Positions 26,146 to 35,506 of a DNA stretch of 64,000 bases are shown piece after piece. The stretch spans positions 16,647-80,646 of the forward strand of contig SCTA01000021.1 of NCBI GenBank assembly GCA_004322275.1, given 5' to 3'. The translations under genes were made by a program, and so were the position numbers. Positions within the stretch are counted from its first letter, which is position 1. Each line of letters begins with the position of its first letter. Origin of the DNA: a bacterium. GTDB lineage: Bacteria > Desulfobacterota > Deferrisomatia > Deferrisomatales > BM512. The notes below the pieces were generated by a model. That model saw nothing but the letters and a program-made list of their open reading frames with translations. It searched no databases and was not told the DNA's origin.

Positions 26146-27018
26146 ATGTTCTCCCAATCCGCGACGATAAACAGGGGCGAGCGAGAAGACGCCAGCGCGA
26201 AGGGTTCAAACCTCATAGCCGCTTACCTCCGGGAAGTGAGGAAGACTCCTCTGCTGACCCCCGAGGAAGAAATAGAGTTGTCCTATCTGATCGCGAAGGG
26301 CGACGAGGCCGCCCGCGAGAGGATGATAAAATCCAACCTTCGCCTCGTGGTGAAGATAGCCAAGGCCTACCTTAACAGGGGCCTTTCCTTTCTGGACCTT
26401 ATCGAAGAGGGCAATATCGGCCTCATGCGCGGCGTCGAGCGCTTCAAGGCTGAAAAGGAATGCAGGTTCTCCACCTACGGAGCCTGGTGGATACGTCAGG
26501 CCATAGAGAGAGCCCTGCACAAGCAGACCTCGACCATCCGCGTGCCGGTGCATGTCCTTGAGCATCTCGACAAGATGCTCCGCGTCCACAAAAGGCTCGA
26601 AATATCCCTCGGGAGAGAGCCCACCGACGACGAAATAGCCTTGGATTGCGGCATGAAGCCGGGCTACGTGGCCAAACTCCGCTGGGTGAGGCAGTCGATC
26701 TGCTCGCTGGACAGCGCCATCGATCTGGACGGCGACCTCAGCGTGAAAGAGACCCTCTCCGACCCTGATTCGCCCGACCCCTTCAAGGATATCTACCAGA
26801 GCGAGAGGACGGAGCTTCTGAAAAAGGCCCTCGGAAGACTCGACGAGAGGGAAAGAACGGTTCTTGAGATGCGCTTCGGCATCGGCGAACACACCTCGAT
26901 GACTTTAAAAGAGGTAGGCGAAGAACTCGGCGTCACCCGCGAGCGCATCCGCCAGATAGAAAGAAAGGCTTTCGTGAATCTGACCCGGGCGCTTAAGGCT
27001 GAGCGCCTCGACGGGTAA
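26146..27018 (+). CDS. rpoS: RpoS-like alternative sigma factor (sigma-70 family, group 2)
   Basis: ATG 26146 lies five bases after GGAAGGAG, while the frame extends to a GTG at 26131 that overlaps this ribosome site, so the shorter form (290 residues) is preferred. Region 1.2 is [25 protein letters not shown], region 2 is the [37 protein letters not shown] and [16 protein letters not shown] series, and region 4 ends with [19 protein letters not shown]. Region 1.1 and the large non-conserved insert of RpoD are missing. It would direct RNA polymerase to stationary-phase or stress promoters. It is monocistronic with its own strong promoter. Confidence 0.85.
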   Translation: MFSQSATINRGEREDASAKGSNLIAAYLREVRKTPLLTPEEEIELSYLIAKGDEAARERMIKSNLRLVVKIAKAYLNRGLSFLDLIEEGNIGLMRGVERFKAEKECRFSTYGAWWIRQAIERALHKQTSTIRVPVHVLEHLDKMLRVHKRLEISLGREPTDDEIALDCGMKPGYVAKLRWVRQSICSLDSAIDLDGDLSVKETLSDPDSPDPFKDIYQSERTELLKKALGRLDERERTVLEMRFGIGEHTSMTLKEVGEELGVTRERIRQIERKAFVNLTRALKAERLDG

Positions 27019-27046
27019 GAAAACTACTGCGAGCCCCGGATTCGAC

Positions 27047-27160
27047 ATGGTTGAAAAGATAAAAGAAATCATCAGAAAGATACTGGATTCACTCCCCTCC
27101 CCGCAGCCCGCACTGGCTCCGGCGAGGGTAAAAAAAGCAAAAACCGGCTCCGGACGGTAA
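27047..27160 (+). CDS. possible small protein (37 aa)
   Basis: A short frame, MVEKIKEIIRKILDSLPSPQ followed by a basic tail, lies 28 bases after the sigma factor stop. The first half is a clear amphipathic helix. The ribosome site is poor and no homolog is known to me, so it may be chance. It is listed because the helix is regular and the frame is in line with the operon. Confidence 0.25.
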   Translation: MVEKIKEIIRKILDSLPSPQPALAPARVKKAKTGSGR

Positions 27161-27259
27161 TAACCGGAACCCCCATTTCCTCCCCTCCTTAGGGGTCACT
27201 GTTGCGGAAACGCCGTAGCAAGTGACTCCATTTTTTTGCCCGAAGTCCGGGCTGCCCGC

Positions 27260-27289
27260 TTGCCAAATCGCCCAATGTGAGTTACATTG
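27260..27289 (+). promoter_or_regulatory. toxin-antitoxin promoter with overlapping operator
   Basis: TTGCCA (27260-27265), 17 bases, TACATT (27283-27288) fits a sigma-70 promoter. A perfect inverted repeat, CAATGT-N5-ACATTG (27273-27289), covers the -10 box. This is where autorepression by a RelB/DinJ-type ribbon-helix-helix antitoxin would act. Confidence 0.6.
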
Positions 27290-27317
27290 TATCTCAGGCT
27301 TTCAAAGAGGAGATTGC

Positions 27318-27578
27318 ATGTCGACTACGACGATGGTTCACGTAAGGGTGGACGAAGAAGTTAAAGAGAAGGCGGCCGAGGCTCTCGAAGCGATGGGGCT
27401 TTCTGTCTCGGATGCCGTCCGCGTATTCCTCACCCGCGTGGCGATCGAAAAAGCGCTCCCTTTTGAGGTTCGCGTACCGAATGCGCTGACGGCCAAGACT
27501 CTGGAAAAGAGCGAGCGCGGCGAAGAGGTGACGGTAGCCGCGGACAAGAAAGACCTTTTCAAAAAACTCGGAATCTAG
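27318..27578 (+). CDS. RelB/DinJ-family antitoxin
   Basis: An 86-residue protein starting at ATG 27318 after GAGGAGA. The N-terminal ribbon-helix-helix part is TMVHVRVDEEVKEKAAEALE and GLSVSDAVRVFLTRVA, the classic RelB/DinJ pattern. The C-terminal 25 residues (SERGEEVTVAADKKDLFKKL) should wrap the toxin. It is followed by the toxin gene after only three bases. A palindrome over the promoter is a likely operator for the antitoxin or the complex. Confidence 0.88.
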   Translation: MSTTTMVHVRVDEEVKEKAAEALEAMGLSVSDAVRVFLTRVAIEKALPFEVRVPNALTAKTLEKSERGEEVTVAADKKDLFKKLGI

Positions 27579-27581
27579 GCC

Positions 27582-27860
27582 GTGTCCCGCACGCCCTCTT
27601 TTACCGGGCAGTTCAGGCGCGACGTCAAACTGATGAAAAAGCGCGGGAGGGAGGTGTCCGCGTTGGAGACCGTCTTGGGATTACTCATAGATGGGGAACA
27701 ACTTCCCGCCAGATACAGGGACCACTCGTTATCAGGCAACTGGATCAGGCACCGGGAGTGCCACATCGAGCCGGACTGGCTTTTAATCTACCGGATTTTT
27801 GAGGGCGACGCCTCAATATGTTTCGAGCGCACAGGAACCCACTCCGACCTCTTCCGCTGA
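27582..27860 (+). CDS. YafQ-family mRNA interferase toxin
   Basis: A 92-residue RelE-fold toxin starting at GTG 27582. The YafQ signature segments are visible: FRRDVKLMKKRGRE, PARYRDHSLSGNW, RECHIEPDWLLIYRI and the C-terminal TGTHSDLF with the catalytic His position. YafQ toxins cut mRNA on the ribosome at in-frame codons. Translation is coupled to the antitoxin upstream. All catalytic-type residues (His, Asp, His, Phe) appear intact. Confidence 0.88.
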   Translation: MSRTPSFTGQFRRDVKLMKKRGREVSALETVLGLLIDGEQLPARYRDHSLSGNWIRHRECHIEPDWLLIYRIFEGDASICFERTGTHSDLFR

Positions 27861-27861
27861 A

Positions 27862-27906
27862 GCCCGGCAAGTTGTAAATTGACGGACCGAGCCCGCCCTG
27901 CACAAC
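27862..27906. repeat. short dispersed repeat module
   Basis: GGCAAGTTGTAAATTGACGG then ACCGAGCCCGCCCTGCA resembles the outer end of composite repeat arms at 19693-19725 (GGCGGGCCTAGCCCGCC) and 57317-57345. Here one arm of the palindrome has changed (GACGGACCGAGCCCGCC). It lies just after the toxin gene. Confidence 0.55.
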
Positions 27907-27980
27907 TGACTAATCCCTGTCGCCGTCTCTTTCCTAAGTGCTAAACTTTGGCGTGCACTGTTCATGTCAAGGGAGGCGGG

Positions 27981-30878
27981 ATGGCTACTTTACGAAGGTT
28001 TGCGGCGGCGGCGCTTTTCGCTCTTCTCCTGGCGGGTAACGGGTTTTGCGCGGTTTACGACCCCGCCCTCGAATGGCGCACCGTTTCGACGACCCATTTT
28101 TTCATCAATTACCCAGAGCCCCTCGCACCGGAGGCTTTTCACCTCGCGGGAGCGGCGGAGGGTATCTACAACTCTCTGGAGGCCGCTTACGGCTTTCCCC
28201 TTTCCTCTCCGGTGGAAGTCACCCTCGTTGACAACACCGATCTCGCCAACGGCTACGCGACCGTCCTGCCCTTCAAGCAGATCGTCATTTACGCGGTAGA
28301 CCCGGAGTTTCTCTCCCCCATAGCGGACTACAACGACTGGCTAAAGTCGGTCTTTTCCCACGAACTGGCGCACATCTTCACGATGAGCGCGAGACGCGGC
28401 TACTCGAAGGTCACGGGAAGGATCTTCGGCGAGGGACCCATTCCGCCCCTTTCCGGCGTGGGGATTCTCTCGTGGCTTGTAGCGGCTCCGCCAAATATCT
28501 TTTTGCCCTCCTGGTTTCACGAGGGCGCGGCGGTGAACGCCGAGTCGGACCTCGACGGCGCGGGGAGGCGCAATTCTACTTATTACGGGATGATCTTTAG
28601 AAACGCGGTGGCCGAGAACAACGTCCCGCCGCTAGACCGCTTCATCGGCTACTACCCGGAGTGGCCCTCCTGGTCCGCGCCTTACGTCTACGGCGAACGG
28701 CTGCTTGATACCGCCGGGGAAAACCACGGCGAGAAGACCATCGGCTCCCTCACCAGACAGCACTCCGGCCGTGTCCCCTACGCCATCGACCGGGCGGTGA
28801 GGGACGTTACCGGCAAGGAGTACCCCGGCCTCTACGACGAGATGGTCGCGGGTCTCTACGCGGAGTATTCGCCCGTTGTCGAAAGTCTGACAAAAGAGGG
28901 GCTGACCCCGGTGACTCCCCTCACCCGTTCGGCTTACGGCGCGGGAGCGCCGCGCTACCTCCCCGACGGCAGGATTGTCTACTCGCAGAGAAACCCCGAG
29001 GAGTCGATGCGGCTGAGTCTCCTAGACCCTGCAACCGGCGAGACCGGAATTCTGGCTCTTCGCCCCCACTCCTCCTTCACCACAACTTCCGGCCCGGAGG
29101 GTTCGATCCTTTACACCCGGCAGGAGCTTCAAAAGCCCTGGGCGGGAGGGCTCCTTTATTCAGACCTGTACTCGGTAAAACCCGGCGGGGACGAAGTGCG
29201 TCTCACCGCCGGAGAGCGCATCCGCTACGTTACAAGCGCAAACGGCGGGAAACTGCTGGCGGGAGTCTTTCTCGACGGGCCGAACCAGCACCTCTCGACC
29301 TTCACCGTCGAAATGGGGAAGGCGGTGGAAAAGGTTCTTCTTTCGGAGTCCGGAGCCCGCTACGACGGCCCCGCCCTCTCCCCCGACGGCAGCTTCCTCG
29401 CCTTCTCCCGCAAGCTCCCCGGAGAAAAAGACCGGCTGGCCCTCATGAACATGGAGACCGGGAAAACCTATCTGCTGACCCCTCCGGATTCACGGGCGGG
29501 TTTCCCCTCCTTCAGCCCGGACTCTAAAAAACTCCTCTTCAGCTGGGACAAGACCGGCGTTTTCGACCTCTACGAAATGACTGTTCACGAGGATAATTTC
29601 AGGAGGCTCACGCGGCTGGTCGGCGGGGCTTTCGAGGGCGGCTGGTCGCCGGACGGGGCAAATATAGTGTTTTCCTCCTACTCCTCGAAGGGTTTCGACC
29701 TCGCGCTTCTCAAATACTCCGACGCGCTGAACGAAAACGCGGGCAAGGTGCTGCTCGAAGGGCTTCCCATGGGGGGCCAGGCGGCTTTGCCCAGGGAACT
29801 TCCCCCCGGAGCCAGCGACGAACCCTATTCGCCTCTAAGAAAGCTCCCTCCCCATTTCTGGCTGCCCGACATGGCCTTCGACAACGCGGGGAACGCCCCC
29901 GGCCTCTTCACCGCCGGTCAGGACTCCCTCGGGAAACAGGCTTACGGACTCTCGGCGTTCTGGTCCAGCGGCCTCGATCGCCCCTACTACCTTTTTACCT
30001 ACATAAACGACGTCTGGTACCCGAAGTTCACCCTCTCGGCGGTCAAACTGCCCGCCGCCTACGCGGGACTCCTCGAAACCTCCTCCGCAGACTACGACTA
30101 CTGGGAGGAGAACATCCTCGTAGACCTGACCGGAGAGCTGAGCCTTTCAAATGTCTTTCGAGACACCAGCGTGAGTCTGGGTTTCGCTTACGAGAGGGTG
30201 GGGTCGCTGAGCCGCGTCGAGGAAGACCTCGGCGGGAACGGTTCCCTTCTCGACCGGCCCTTCAGGGGGAGGCAGAGCTATCTTCACGCCGGACTTGCCT
30301 ACGATTCCACCCTTCCCTACGCTACCTTCTATACCCTCGGGCCGCTGGGCGGGAGGCGCGTCGAGCTTGAGGCGAGGGTGCGAGGCGAAGCGCTCGGCTC
30401 CGAGCGGGACAGCCGGGAGGGACTGGTCAAATGGAGCGAGTATTTTCGCCTTCCCTACCGCACCGCCTTCGACCTCAAGGGAATTTTGGGGATAGGGCGC
30501 GGCGACCAGACCCTCCAGTCTCTCTTCCAGCTCGGAGGCGAAGGTGAATTTCCCCTGCGCGGCTACGGGTACAAGGTTGACGAAGGCACGGCGGTCTTCG
30601 CGGGAAGCGCCGAATACCTCTTCCCGCTCGCGAAAATCTACAGGGGGATAGACGACGCACCTTTCTTCCTGGACAGGTTTTACGGGGCAATATTCTACGA
30701 CGCCGGGAGGGTGCTTGAAGGCGGGGACGGCCAGTGGCGGCGAAGCGCGGGGGGTGAGGCCAGAATAGAGACGGTGCTCGGCTACTACCTTCCCATCACC
30801 GTCGCGGTCGGCTACGCCCACGGCTTTGACGAGGACGGGGAGGAGGGAATTTATTTCCGCGTCCTCATCCCTTATTGA
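27981..30878 (+). CDS. MA-clan metallopeptidase/TolB-propeller/BamA-like barrel fusion
   Basis: Start set at ATG 27981 after GGGAGGCGGG, giving 965 residues and a signal peptide (AAAALFALLLAGNGFCA). Residues 30-320 form a gluzincin-type peptidase domain with HELAH (His127-Glu128-His131) and the following WFHEG whose Glu181 is the likely third zinc ligand. Residues 325-640 are TolB/PD40-like propeller repeats (YLPDGRIVYSQR, LSPDGSFLAFSRK, FSPDSKKLLFSWD, WSPDGANIVFSSYS). Residues 650-965 form a beta barrel ending in IYFRVLIPY, with FPLRGYGY resembling the BamA/Omp85 surface-antigen domain. It is probably outer-membrane anchored, with the peptidase and propeller in the periplasm or outside. Its end overlaps the convergent kinase gene by seven bases. 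Confidence 0.75.
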   Translation: MATLRRFAAAALFALLLAGNGFCAVYDPALEWRTVSTTHFFINYPEPLAPEAFHLAGAAEGIYNSLEAAYGFPLSSPVEVTLVDNTDLANGYATVLPFKQIVIYAVDPEFLSPIADYNDWLKSVFSHELAHIFTMSARRGYSKVTGRIFGEGPIPPLSGVGILSWLVAAPPNIFLPSWFHEGAAVNAESDLDGAGRRNSTYYGMIFRNAVAENNVPPLDRFIGYYPEWPSWSAPYVYGERLLDTAGENHGEKTIGSLTRQHSGRVPYAIDRAVRDVTGKEYPGLYDEMVAGLYAEYSPVVESLTKEGLTPVTPLTRSAYGAGAPRYLPDGRIVYSQRNPEESMRLSLLDPATGETGILALRPHSSFTTTSGPEGSILYTRQELQKPWAGGLLYSDLYSVKPGGDEVRLTAGERIRYVTSANGGKLLAGVFLDGPNQHLSTFTVEMGKAVEKVLLSESGARYDGPALSPDGSFLAFSRKLPGEKDRLALMNMETGKTYLLTPPDSRAGFPSFSPDSKKLLFSWDKTGVFDLYEMTVHEDNFRRLTRLVGGAFEGGWSPDGANIVFSSYSSKGFDLALLKYSDALNENAGKVLLEGLPMGGQAALPRELPPGASDEPYSPLRKLPPHFWLPDMAFDNAGNAPGLFTAGQDSLGKQAYGLSAFWSSGLDRPYYLFTYINDVWYPKFTLSAVKLPAAYAGLLETSSADYDYWEENILVDLTGELSLSNVFRDTSVSLGFAYERVGSLSRVEEDLGGNGSLLDRPFRGRQSYLHAGLAYDSTLPYATFYTLGPLGGRRVELEARVRGEALGSERDSREGLVKWSEYFRLPYRTAFDLKGILGIGRGDQTLQSLFQLGGEGEFPLRGYGYKVDEGTAVFAGSAEYLFPLAKIYRGIDDAPFFLDRFYGAIFYDAGRVLEGGDGQWRRSAGGEARIETVLGYYLPITVAVGYAHGFDEDGEEGIYFRVLIPY

Positions 30879-33874
30879 TTGGCCTTGTCGATGCCTGAGC
30901 GGACTGCGGCGGCAAGTTCCGCCATGCGGAGGGGCTTGTAGAGGAAGGCCGAGGCGCCAAGCTGTGCGGCGCGCTCCCCGGAGAGCCTGTCCGAGAAGCC
31001 GGTGACGATTATCACCGGCGTCCGGGGCCGAAGAGCCAGTATTTCACGGGTCAGCCGGTCGCCCGTGATTCCCGGCATCGTCATGTCGGTGATTACCGCC
31101 TTGAAGAGGTCCGGATCCGCCCTGAAAGCATCGAGGGCGCTTGCGGAACTGGTAAAACCCGTCACGTCGTAGCCGTACCCTTTCAGCGCCTCGACTGAAA
31201 GCTCGGTCAGGGATTTTTCGTCGTCTACCAGCATTACCCTCTCTTTACCGCCGAAAGGCTGGACTTTTTTGCCTTCCTTTGATTTTGGCATCCGCTCCAC
31301 CGCAGGCAGGTAGACGTAAAACTTCGATCCTTGCCCCACTTCGCTTTCGACCTTGAAGGAGCCGCCGTTACCGGTGACTATGCCGTGGACCACCGCCAGC
31401 CCCATGCCCGTCCCTTCGCCTCCCTCACGGGTGGTGAAGAAGGGGTCGAAGATGCGGTCCAGGGTCCCCGGCGGTATTCCGCACCCGGTATCCGAGACGG
31501 TTATCCGCACGTACCCCCAGCCGCTTTCCTGTGCCCCGGCGGCGGCCTCGCTCACGCAGTCCACCGCGACCCGGAGGATGCCCCCGGACTTTCGCATCGC
31601 CAGCCCGGCGTTCGCGCAGAGATTGGTGATGACCTGATGGAGCTGGACAGGATCGATAAAGACGCTTTTGGGGCAGTTGAAGTATGTCTCTATCTCCACC
31701 GTGGAGGGAAGGGTGGCGCGCATGAAGCTCAGGGCTTCGATGGCGATCTCGGCGGGATCGGCTATCTCTTTTTGGGTGCTGCGGGAACGGCTGAAGGCGA
31801 GAATCTGCCTCACCAACTGCTCGGCGCGACCGCCGGCAGCCAGTATCGACGAGAGGTTTTTGTGCAGCCTCTCTCCCGTGGGGGCGTCCTTAAGCTCCAG
31901 TTCGGCGTAGCCGATTATCGCGGAGAGTATGTTGTTGAAGTCGTGAGCGATTCCGCCCGCGAGGGTGCCGAGCGCCTCCATCTTCTTTGACTGGGCCATG
32001 AGGTTTTCAAGCTCGACCTCCTCGGTCACGTCCCGCTTGATGCCCGCGTAGCCCGTTATCTCCCCCGAAAGGGAGCGTATGGGGAAGATGACCGCGTCCT
32101 CGTAAAAGAGTTTTCCATCCTTCCTGCGGTTGTGAAATCTCCCGGCCCACTCCCTGCCCGCCTTTATGGTCGTCCAGAGATCTTTGTAAAAGGCGTCGTC
32201 GTGTTCCCCGCTCTTTAAAACCGAGGGGGACTTGCCGAGAACCTCCGCAGCCACGTAGCCGGTCGTCTTTTCAAAGGAGGAGTTTACGTAGGTTATAACC
32301 CCTCTCGCGTCGGTGATCACCACCTCTTCGGTGGCCTGCTCCACCACCTGCGCCAGCTGGGAAAGGCGCTCTTCGGTGCGCTTCCTGCCGGTTATGTCGA
32401 TCATTACCCCGCGCACGCCGACGGTTCGGTCCTCCTCTACGATAGGTATGGCATAGGCCAGAGCGTCCACGAAGGATTTGTTCTTCATCAAGAGCCGGTA
32501 TTCCCTCGGTTCGCCAAGCTCGCCCCTGAGCCTTCCGGCGAAATTCCGCATGACCTCGTCTTTTTTCCCCTCCTCGACGACGTCAAAAATCTTCAGCCCT
32601 TTTCTGATGTCCTCGGGCGTGTAGTCGAAAAGGTGAAAGGTGAAGCGGTTGAGATAGGTTATGCGGCCCCGAAGATCGGTTTCAAAGACCACCAGGGGCA
32701 GGAGTTCGGCCAGCTCGCGGTACCTCTTTTCGCTACGGAGCAGCGCTTTTTCGGCTCTCGAACGCCTGCCGATGTTTACCCCAAGCACGACGACCAGGAG
32801 AAAGAGGAGAGTTATGACCGTGACGGCCACGGCGGTCTCCAGCGCGAACTCGGCCAGTATGGTCTTCGGCCTGAAATAGATGGTGCTTCCCTTTGGAAGC
32901 CCGAAAGCGCTTATTCCGAAGCGGTCGAGCTGCCTCTGATCGAAGCTCGGCGGGTTAATGCCGTTTTCGACCACCGGTATGGACGAGGGCTTTTCGCCGT
33001 GAAGCACGCGCAAGGCCATCTTCGCCGTCTCAAGGCCGTGGCTCATTCCCTCGCTGACGCAGCCTCCGACAGCCCCGTAGCCGACCTTCCCGTCGGTACA
33101 GGTATAGATTGGGAGCGGGGCCGCCTCTGAAAGCATGGCGGTGGCCGCCTGCTGGTTGTAAACCTGCCCCAGCCGGTCCCGGGTGAAGCTGTGGAGGATT
33201 ATGACGCCGCCGGGCGGGAGGCTCGCGAGCTTCCGGATAAGCTCGTCCATCGAATAGTCGCGCAAAAACTCGACTTTTACCGGACGGCTCAGGTTTTTGA
33301 CGGCCGAAAGGTACTGCTCCTGCCTGCTTTCGCCGGTCTGCGTGCGGTCATTGATTATGTATAGGGAATTGGCCGACGGGTGCGTGGAGAGCGCCAGCTC
33401 CAGGGTCTCCCTTACGCCGAGAGCCTGGACTATTCCCGTAAGCTCTGGAATTTTTTCCCGGTACCGCGGGCTGTAACCGCTCAGGCCGCAGAAAACAACG
33501 GGGACGCCGGGGAAGAGCCGGTGAGCCCGGTTGTACAAAAAATTCAGGGCGTCGTCGTCGGCCGTGATTATCAGGTCGAACTTCATTTTCCGGAATTTGT
33601 TGGCGAAGAGCGTTTCGATATGGTCGAAGTGGAGTTCGCCGCTGATTCTTTTGGTGTCGAGATATTCGGTGAAAAGGCTGATTTCAGGGGTGCTTTCGGA
33701 AAGCCCCTTTTCGATGCCCCCGGTCAGCCGGTCGGTCCACTCGAACCCTTTGTGGTAGGAATTAATCAGAAGGACATTTTTTTGCGAGGCGCGGGCCTGC
33801 CCCGCAAAAAGGAAAAGCGCGGCGGTAAACGCCGCGACAAAAACACAGAAGAGAACCTTCCGCTCACCCTGCAA
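30872..33874 (-). CDS. hybrid sensor histidine kinase with ABC-substrate-binding-like sensor
   Basis: About 1000 residues. The longest frame begins at a TTG inside the nuo terminator. I place the start at TTG 33874, which gives a clean signal peptide ending GQARA. Next comes a periplasmic ABC-substrate-binding-like domain (KNVLLINSYHKGFEWTDRL to SAFGLPKGS). A membrane helix (LETAVAVTVITLLFLLVVVL) follows, then two PAS domains, HisKA with IAHDFNNILSAIIGYAEL, and the ATPase with DTGCGIPPGTLDRIFDPFFT. The receiver domain (VMLVDDEKS, ITDMTMPGITGDR, YKPL) is at the C-terminus. It would sense a periplasmic ligand and pass phosphate to its own receiver. No response regulator with output domain is adjacent. 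Confidence 0.82.
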   Translation of the reverse strand: MQGERKVLFCVFVAAFTAALFLFAGQARASQKNVLLINSYHKGFEWTDRLTGGIEKGLSESTPEISLFTEYLDTKRISGELHFDHIETLFANKFRKMKFDLIITADDDALNFLYNRAHRLFPGVPVVFCGLSGYSPRYREKIPELTGIVQALGVRETLELALSTHPSANSLYIINDRTQTGESRQEQYLSAVKNLSRPVKVEFLRDYSMDELIRKLASLPPGGVIILHSFTRDRLGQVYNQQAATAMLSEAAPLPIYTCTDGKVGYGAVGGCVSEGMSHGLETAKMALRVLHGEKPSSIPVVENGINPPSFDQRQLDRFGISAFGLPKGSTIYFRPKTILAEFALETAVAVTVITLLFLLVVVLGVNIGRRSRAEKALLRSEKRYRELAELLPLVVFETDLRGRITYLNRFTFHLFDYTPEDIRKGLKIFDVVEEGKKDEVMRNFAGRLRGELGEPREYRLLMKNKSFVDALAYAIPIVEEDRTVGVRGVMIDITGRKRTEERLSQLAQVVEQATEEVVITDARGVITYVNSSFEKTTGYVAAEVLGKSPSVLKSGEHDDAFYKDLWTTIKAGREWAGRFHNRRKDGKLFYEDAVIFPIRSLSGEITGYAGIKRDVTEEVELENLMAQSKKMEALGTLAGGIAHDFNNILSAIIGYAELELKDAPTGERLHKNLSSILAAGGRAEQLVRQILAFSRSRSTQKEIADPAEIAIEALSFMRATLPSTVEIETYFNCPKSVFIDPVQLHQVITNLCANAGLAMRKSGGILRVAVDCVSEAAAGAQESGWGYVRITVSDTGCGIPPGTLDRIFDPFFTTREGGEGTGMGLAVVHGIVTGNGGSFKVESEVGQGSKFYVYLPAVERMPKSKEGKKVQPFGGKERVMLVDDEKSLTELSVEALKGYGYDVTGFTSSASALDAFRADPDLFKAVITDMTMPGITGDRLTREILALRPRTPVIIVTGFSDRLSGERAAQLGASAFLYKPLRMAELAAAVRSGIDKANQ

Positions 33875-33994
33875 ACCGCGCCCCTGTAAAAAGCAATGCG
33901 CCAAAAAAACCTGTGCAGGATAATTGTAACAGAACTTTTTTTGTTCGTTACCGGATAACTCCTTTTTTGTTCCTGTTTCGTAAATTCCGTCCAA

Positions 33995-34023
33995 TAAAAA
34001 AGGGCTCCGCGAGGGAGCCCTTT
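33995..34023 (-). terminator. intrinsic terminator of the nuo operon
   Basis: Read leftward, AAAGGGCTCC/GGAGCCCTTT (a 10-bp stem) followed by a T-rich run. It starts 21 bases after the nuoN stop and closes the fourteen-kilobase operon. Confidence 0.85.
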
Positions 34024-34043
34024 AAAACCGGGGTAAAGTGAAG

Positions 34044-35492
34044 CTAGAACTTTGAAGCCGCCGCCTGCGCCAACTCCACCATCGCGCCCGGAACCATGCC
34101 GAGGAGGAGGATAACCACGACGGCTATGGTTGTGGCAAGGGCGATGAGACCTCCGGCGCGAAGGGGCTCGTCCGCCTTTTCGCCGGGCTCCTTGAAGTAC
34201 ATGTACACGAGCACCCGAAGGTAGTAGTAGACGCTGGCGGCGGAGTTAAGCACGCCGAGGACGGCCAGCCAGATGTAGCCCTGCTTGATGGCCGCCTTGA
34301 AGATCAGGAACTTGCCGATGAAACCCGCCGTCGGGGGTATTCCCGCCATCGAGAACATGAAGACGGTGAGGGCGGCGGCTAAAAGGGGCTTTTTAAAGCC
34401 GATTCCGGCGTAGTCGTCGAGCGTGGTCCTCTGGTCGCCCTTCCTGCCGAGCATGATTACGCAGGCAAAAGCGCCGATGTTCATGAAGGCGTAGGAGAAG
34501 AGGTAGAAGAGAAGCCCCGTTCCTGCGTCGGCGGTGGCCGTGACCATCGCGACCAGCAGATACCCGGCGTGCGCGATGGAGGAGTAGGCGAGCATGCGCT
34601 TTATGTCTTTTTGCACCAGCGCGGCGAGGTTGCCCATCGTCATGGTGAGAACCGCGATAATCCAGAGCGCCCCGCTCCAGCTTTCGACGGAGGCAGGGAA
34701 GGCGACGAGGAAAATGCGGAAGAAAGCCGCGAAGGCCGCAGCCTTGACGCCGGTGGCCATGAAGGCGGTCACGGGGGTGGGCGCTCCCTGATAGACGTCG
34801 GGTGTCCAGACGTGGAAGGGGAAGGCCGCCACCTTGAAGGCGAAACCTCCGGCGATGAGGGCTATTCCCGCCAGCGCCATCGGGGAATGGGTCATCCCGC
34901 CCTGCGCGGCGAAATGGTTGAAGAGAAGGTCTATCTGCGTGGTGCCGGTGGAGGCGTAGAGAAGCGCGATCCCGTAAAGGAGAAAGGCCGAGGAAGCGCC
35001 GCCGAGGAGAAAGTACTTGAAGCTCGACTCCATGCCCTCTTTGGTTCTCATGTAACCGGCCAGGGCGTAGATGGCTATCGACATCGTCTCCAGGCCGAGG
35101 AACATCATGAGGAGGTGGTTGGAGCTTGCCATCAGCATCATGCCCGTCATGGACATGAGCATCAGGGCGTGAAACTCGCCGTGCTCGTATTCCTCGCTCT
35201 TCATGAACCCGTCGGAGATAAGGAAACAGAGGAGACCGATGGAGCAGAAGATCAGCTTGAAGAAGGCCGAGTAGCTGTCGATTGAAAGCATCCCGGAAAA
35301 GCCGAGCTTCTTCTCCCCGAACTGGCCGAGGGCGAAGGCGGCGGCGACAAGAACGCCGATGATCGAGAGCCAGGTCGTGTCGCTTCTGCCCGCGCCGGGG
35401 CGGAAGGCTTCGACGAGGAGCACCAGAAGCGCCGTCAGAGTGAGGACGATTTCCGGCGTTATCAGTGAAATATCCGACATCTGAAAGGTCAT
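34044..35492 (-). CDS. nuoN: NADH-quinone oxidoreductase subunit N
   Basis: A 482-residue antiporter-like membrane subunit of Complex I with about 14 transmembrane segments. Conserved charged elements include the AYSSIAHAGYLLVA and FPFHVWTPDVYQGAPTPVTA segments. The trans-membrane Lys of the antiporter family sits in ATGVKAAAFAAFFRI. It carries one of the proton (or sodium) channels of the membrane arm. GGGAGGGA lies before the ATG. It is the last gene of the operon, followed by a terminator. Confidence 0.95.
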   Translation of the reverse strand: MTFQMSDISLITPEIVLTLTALLVLLVEAFRPGAGRSDTTWLSIIGVLVAAAFALGQFGEKKLGFSGMLSIDSYSAFFKLIFCSIGLLCFLISDGFMKSEEYEHGEFHALMLMSMTGMMLMASSNHLLMMFLGLETMSIAIYALAGYMRTKEGMESSFKYFLLGGASSAFLLYGIALLYASTGTTQIDLLFNHFAAQGGMTHSPMALAGIALIAGGFAFKVAAFPFHVWTPDVYQGAPTPVTAFMATGVKAAAFAAFFRIFLVAFPASVESWSGALWIIAVLTMTMGNLAALVQKDIKRMLAYSSIAHAGYLLVAMVTATADAGTGLLFYLFSYAFMNIGAFACVIMLGRKGDQRTTLDDYAGIGFKKPLLAAALTVFMFSMAGIPPTAGFIGKFLIFKAAIKQGYIWLAVLGVLNSAASVYYYLRVLVYMYFKEPGEKADEPLRAGGLIALATTIAVVVILLLGMVPGAMVELAQAAASKF

Positions 35493-35506
35493 AAAAATCC
35501 CTCCCG

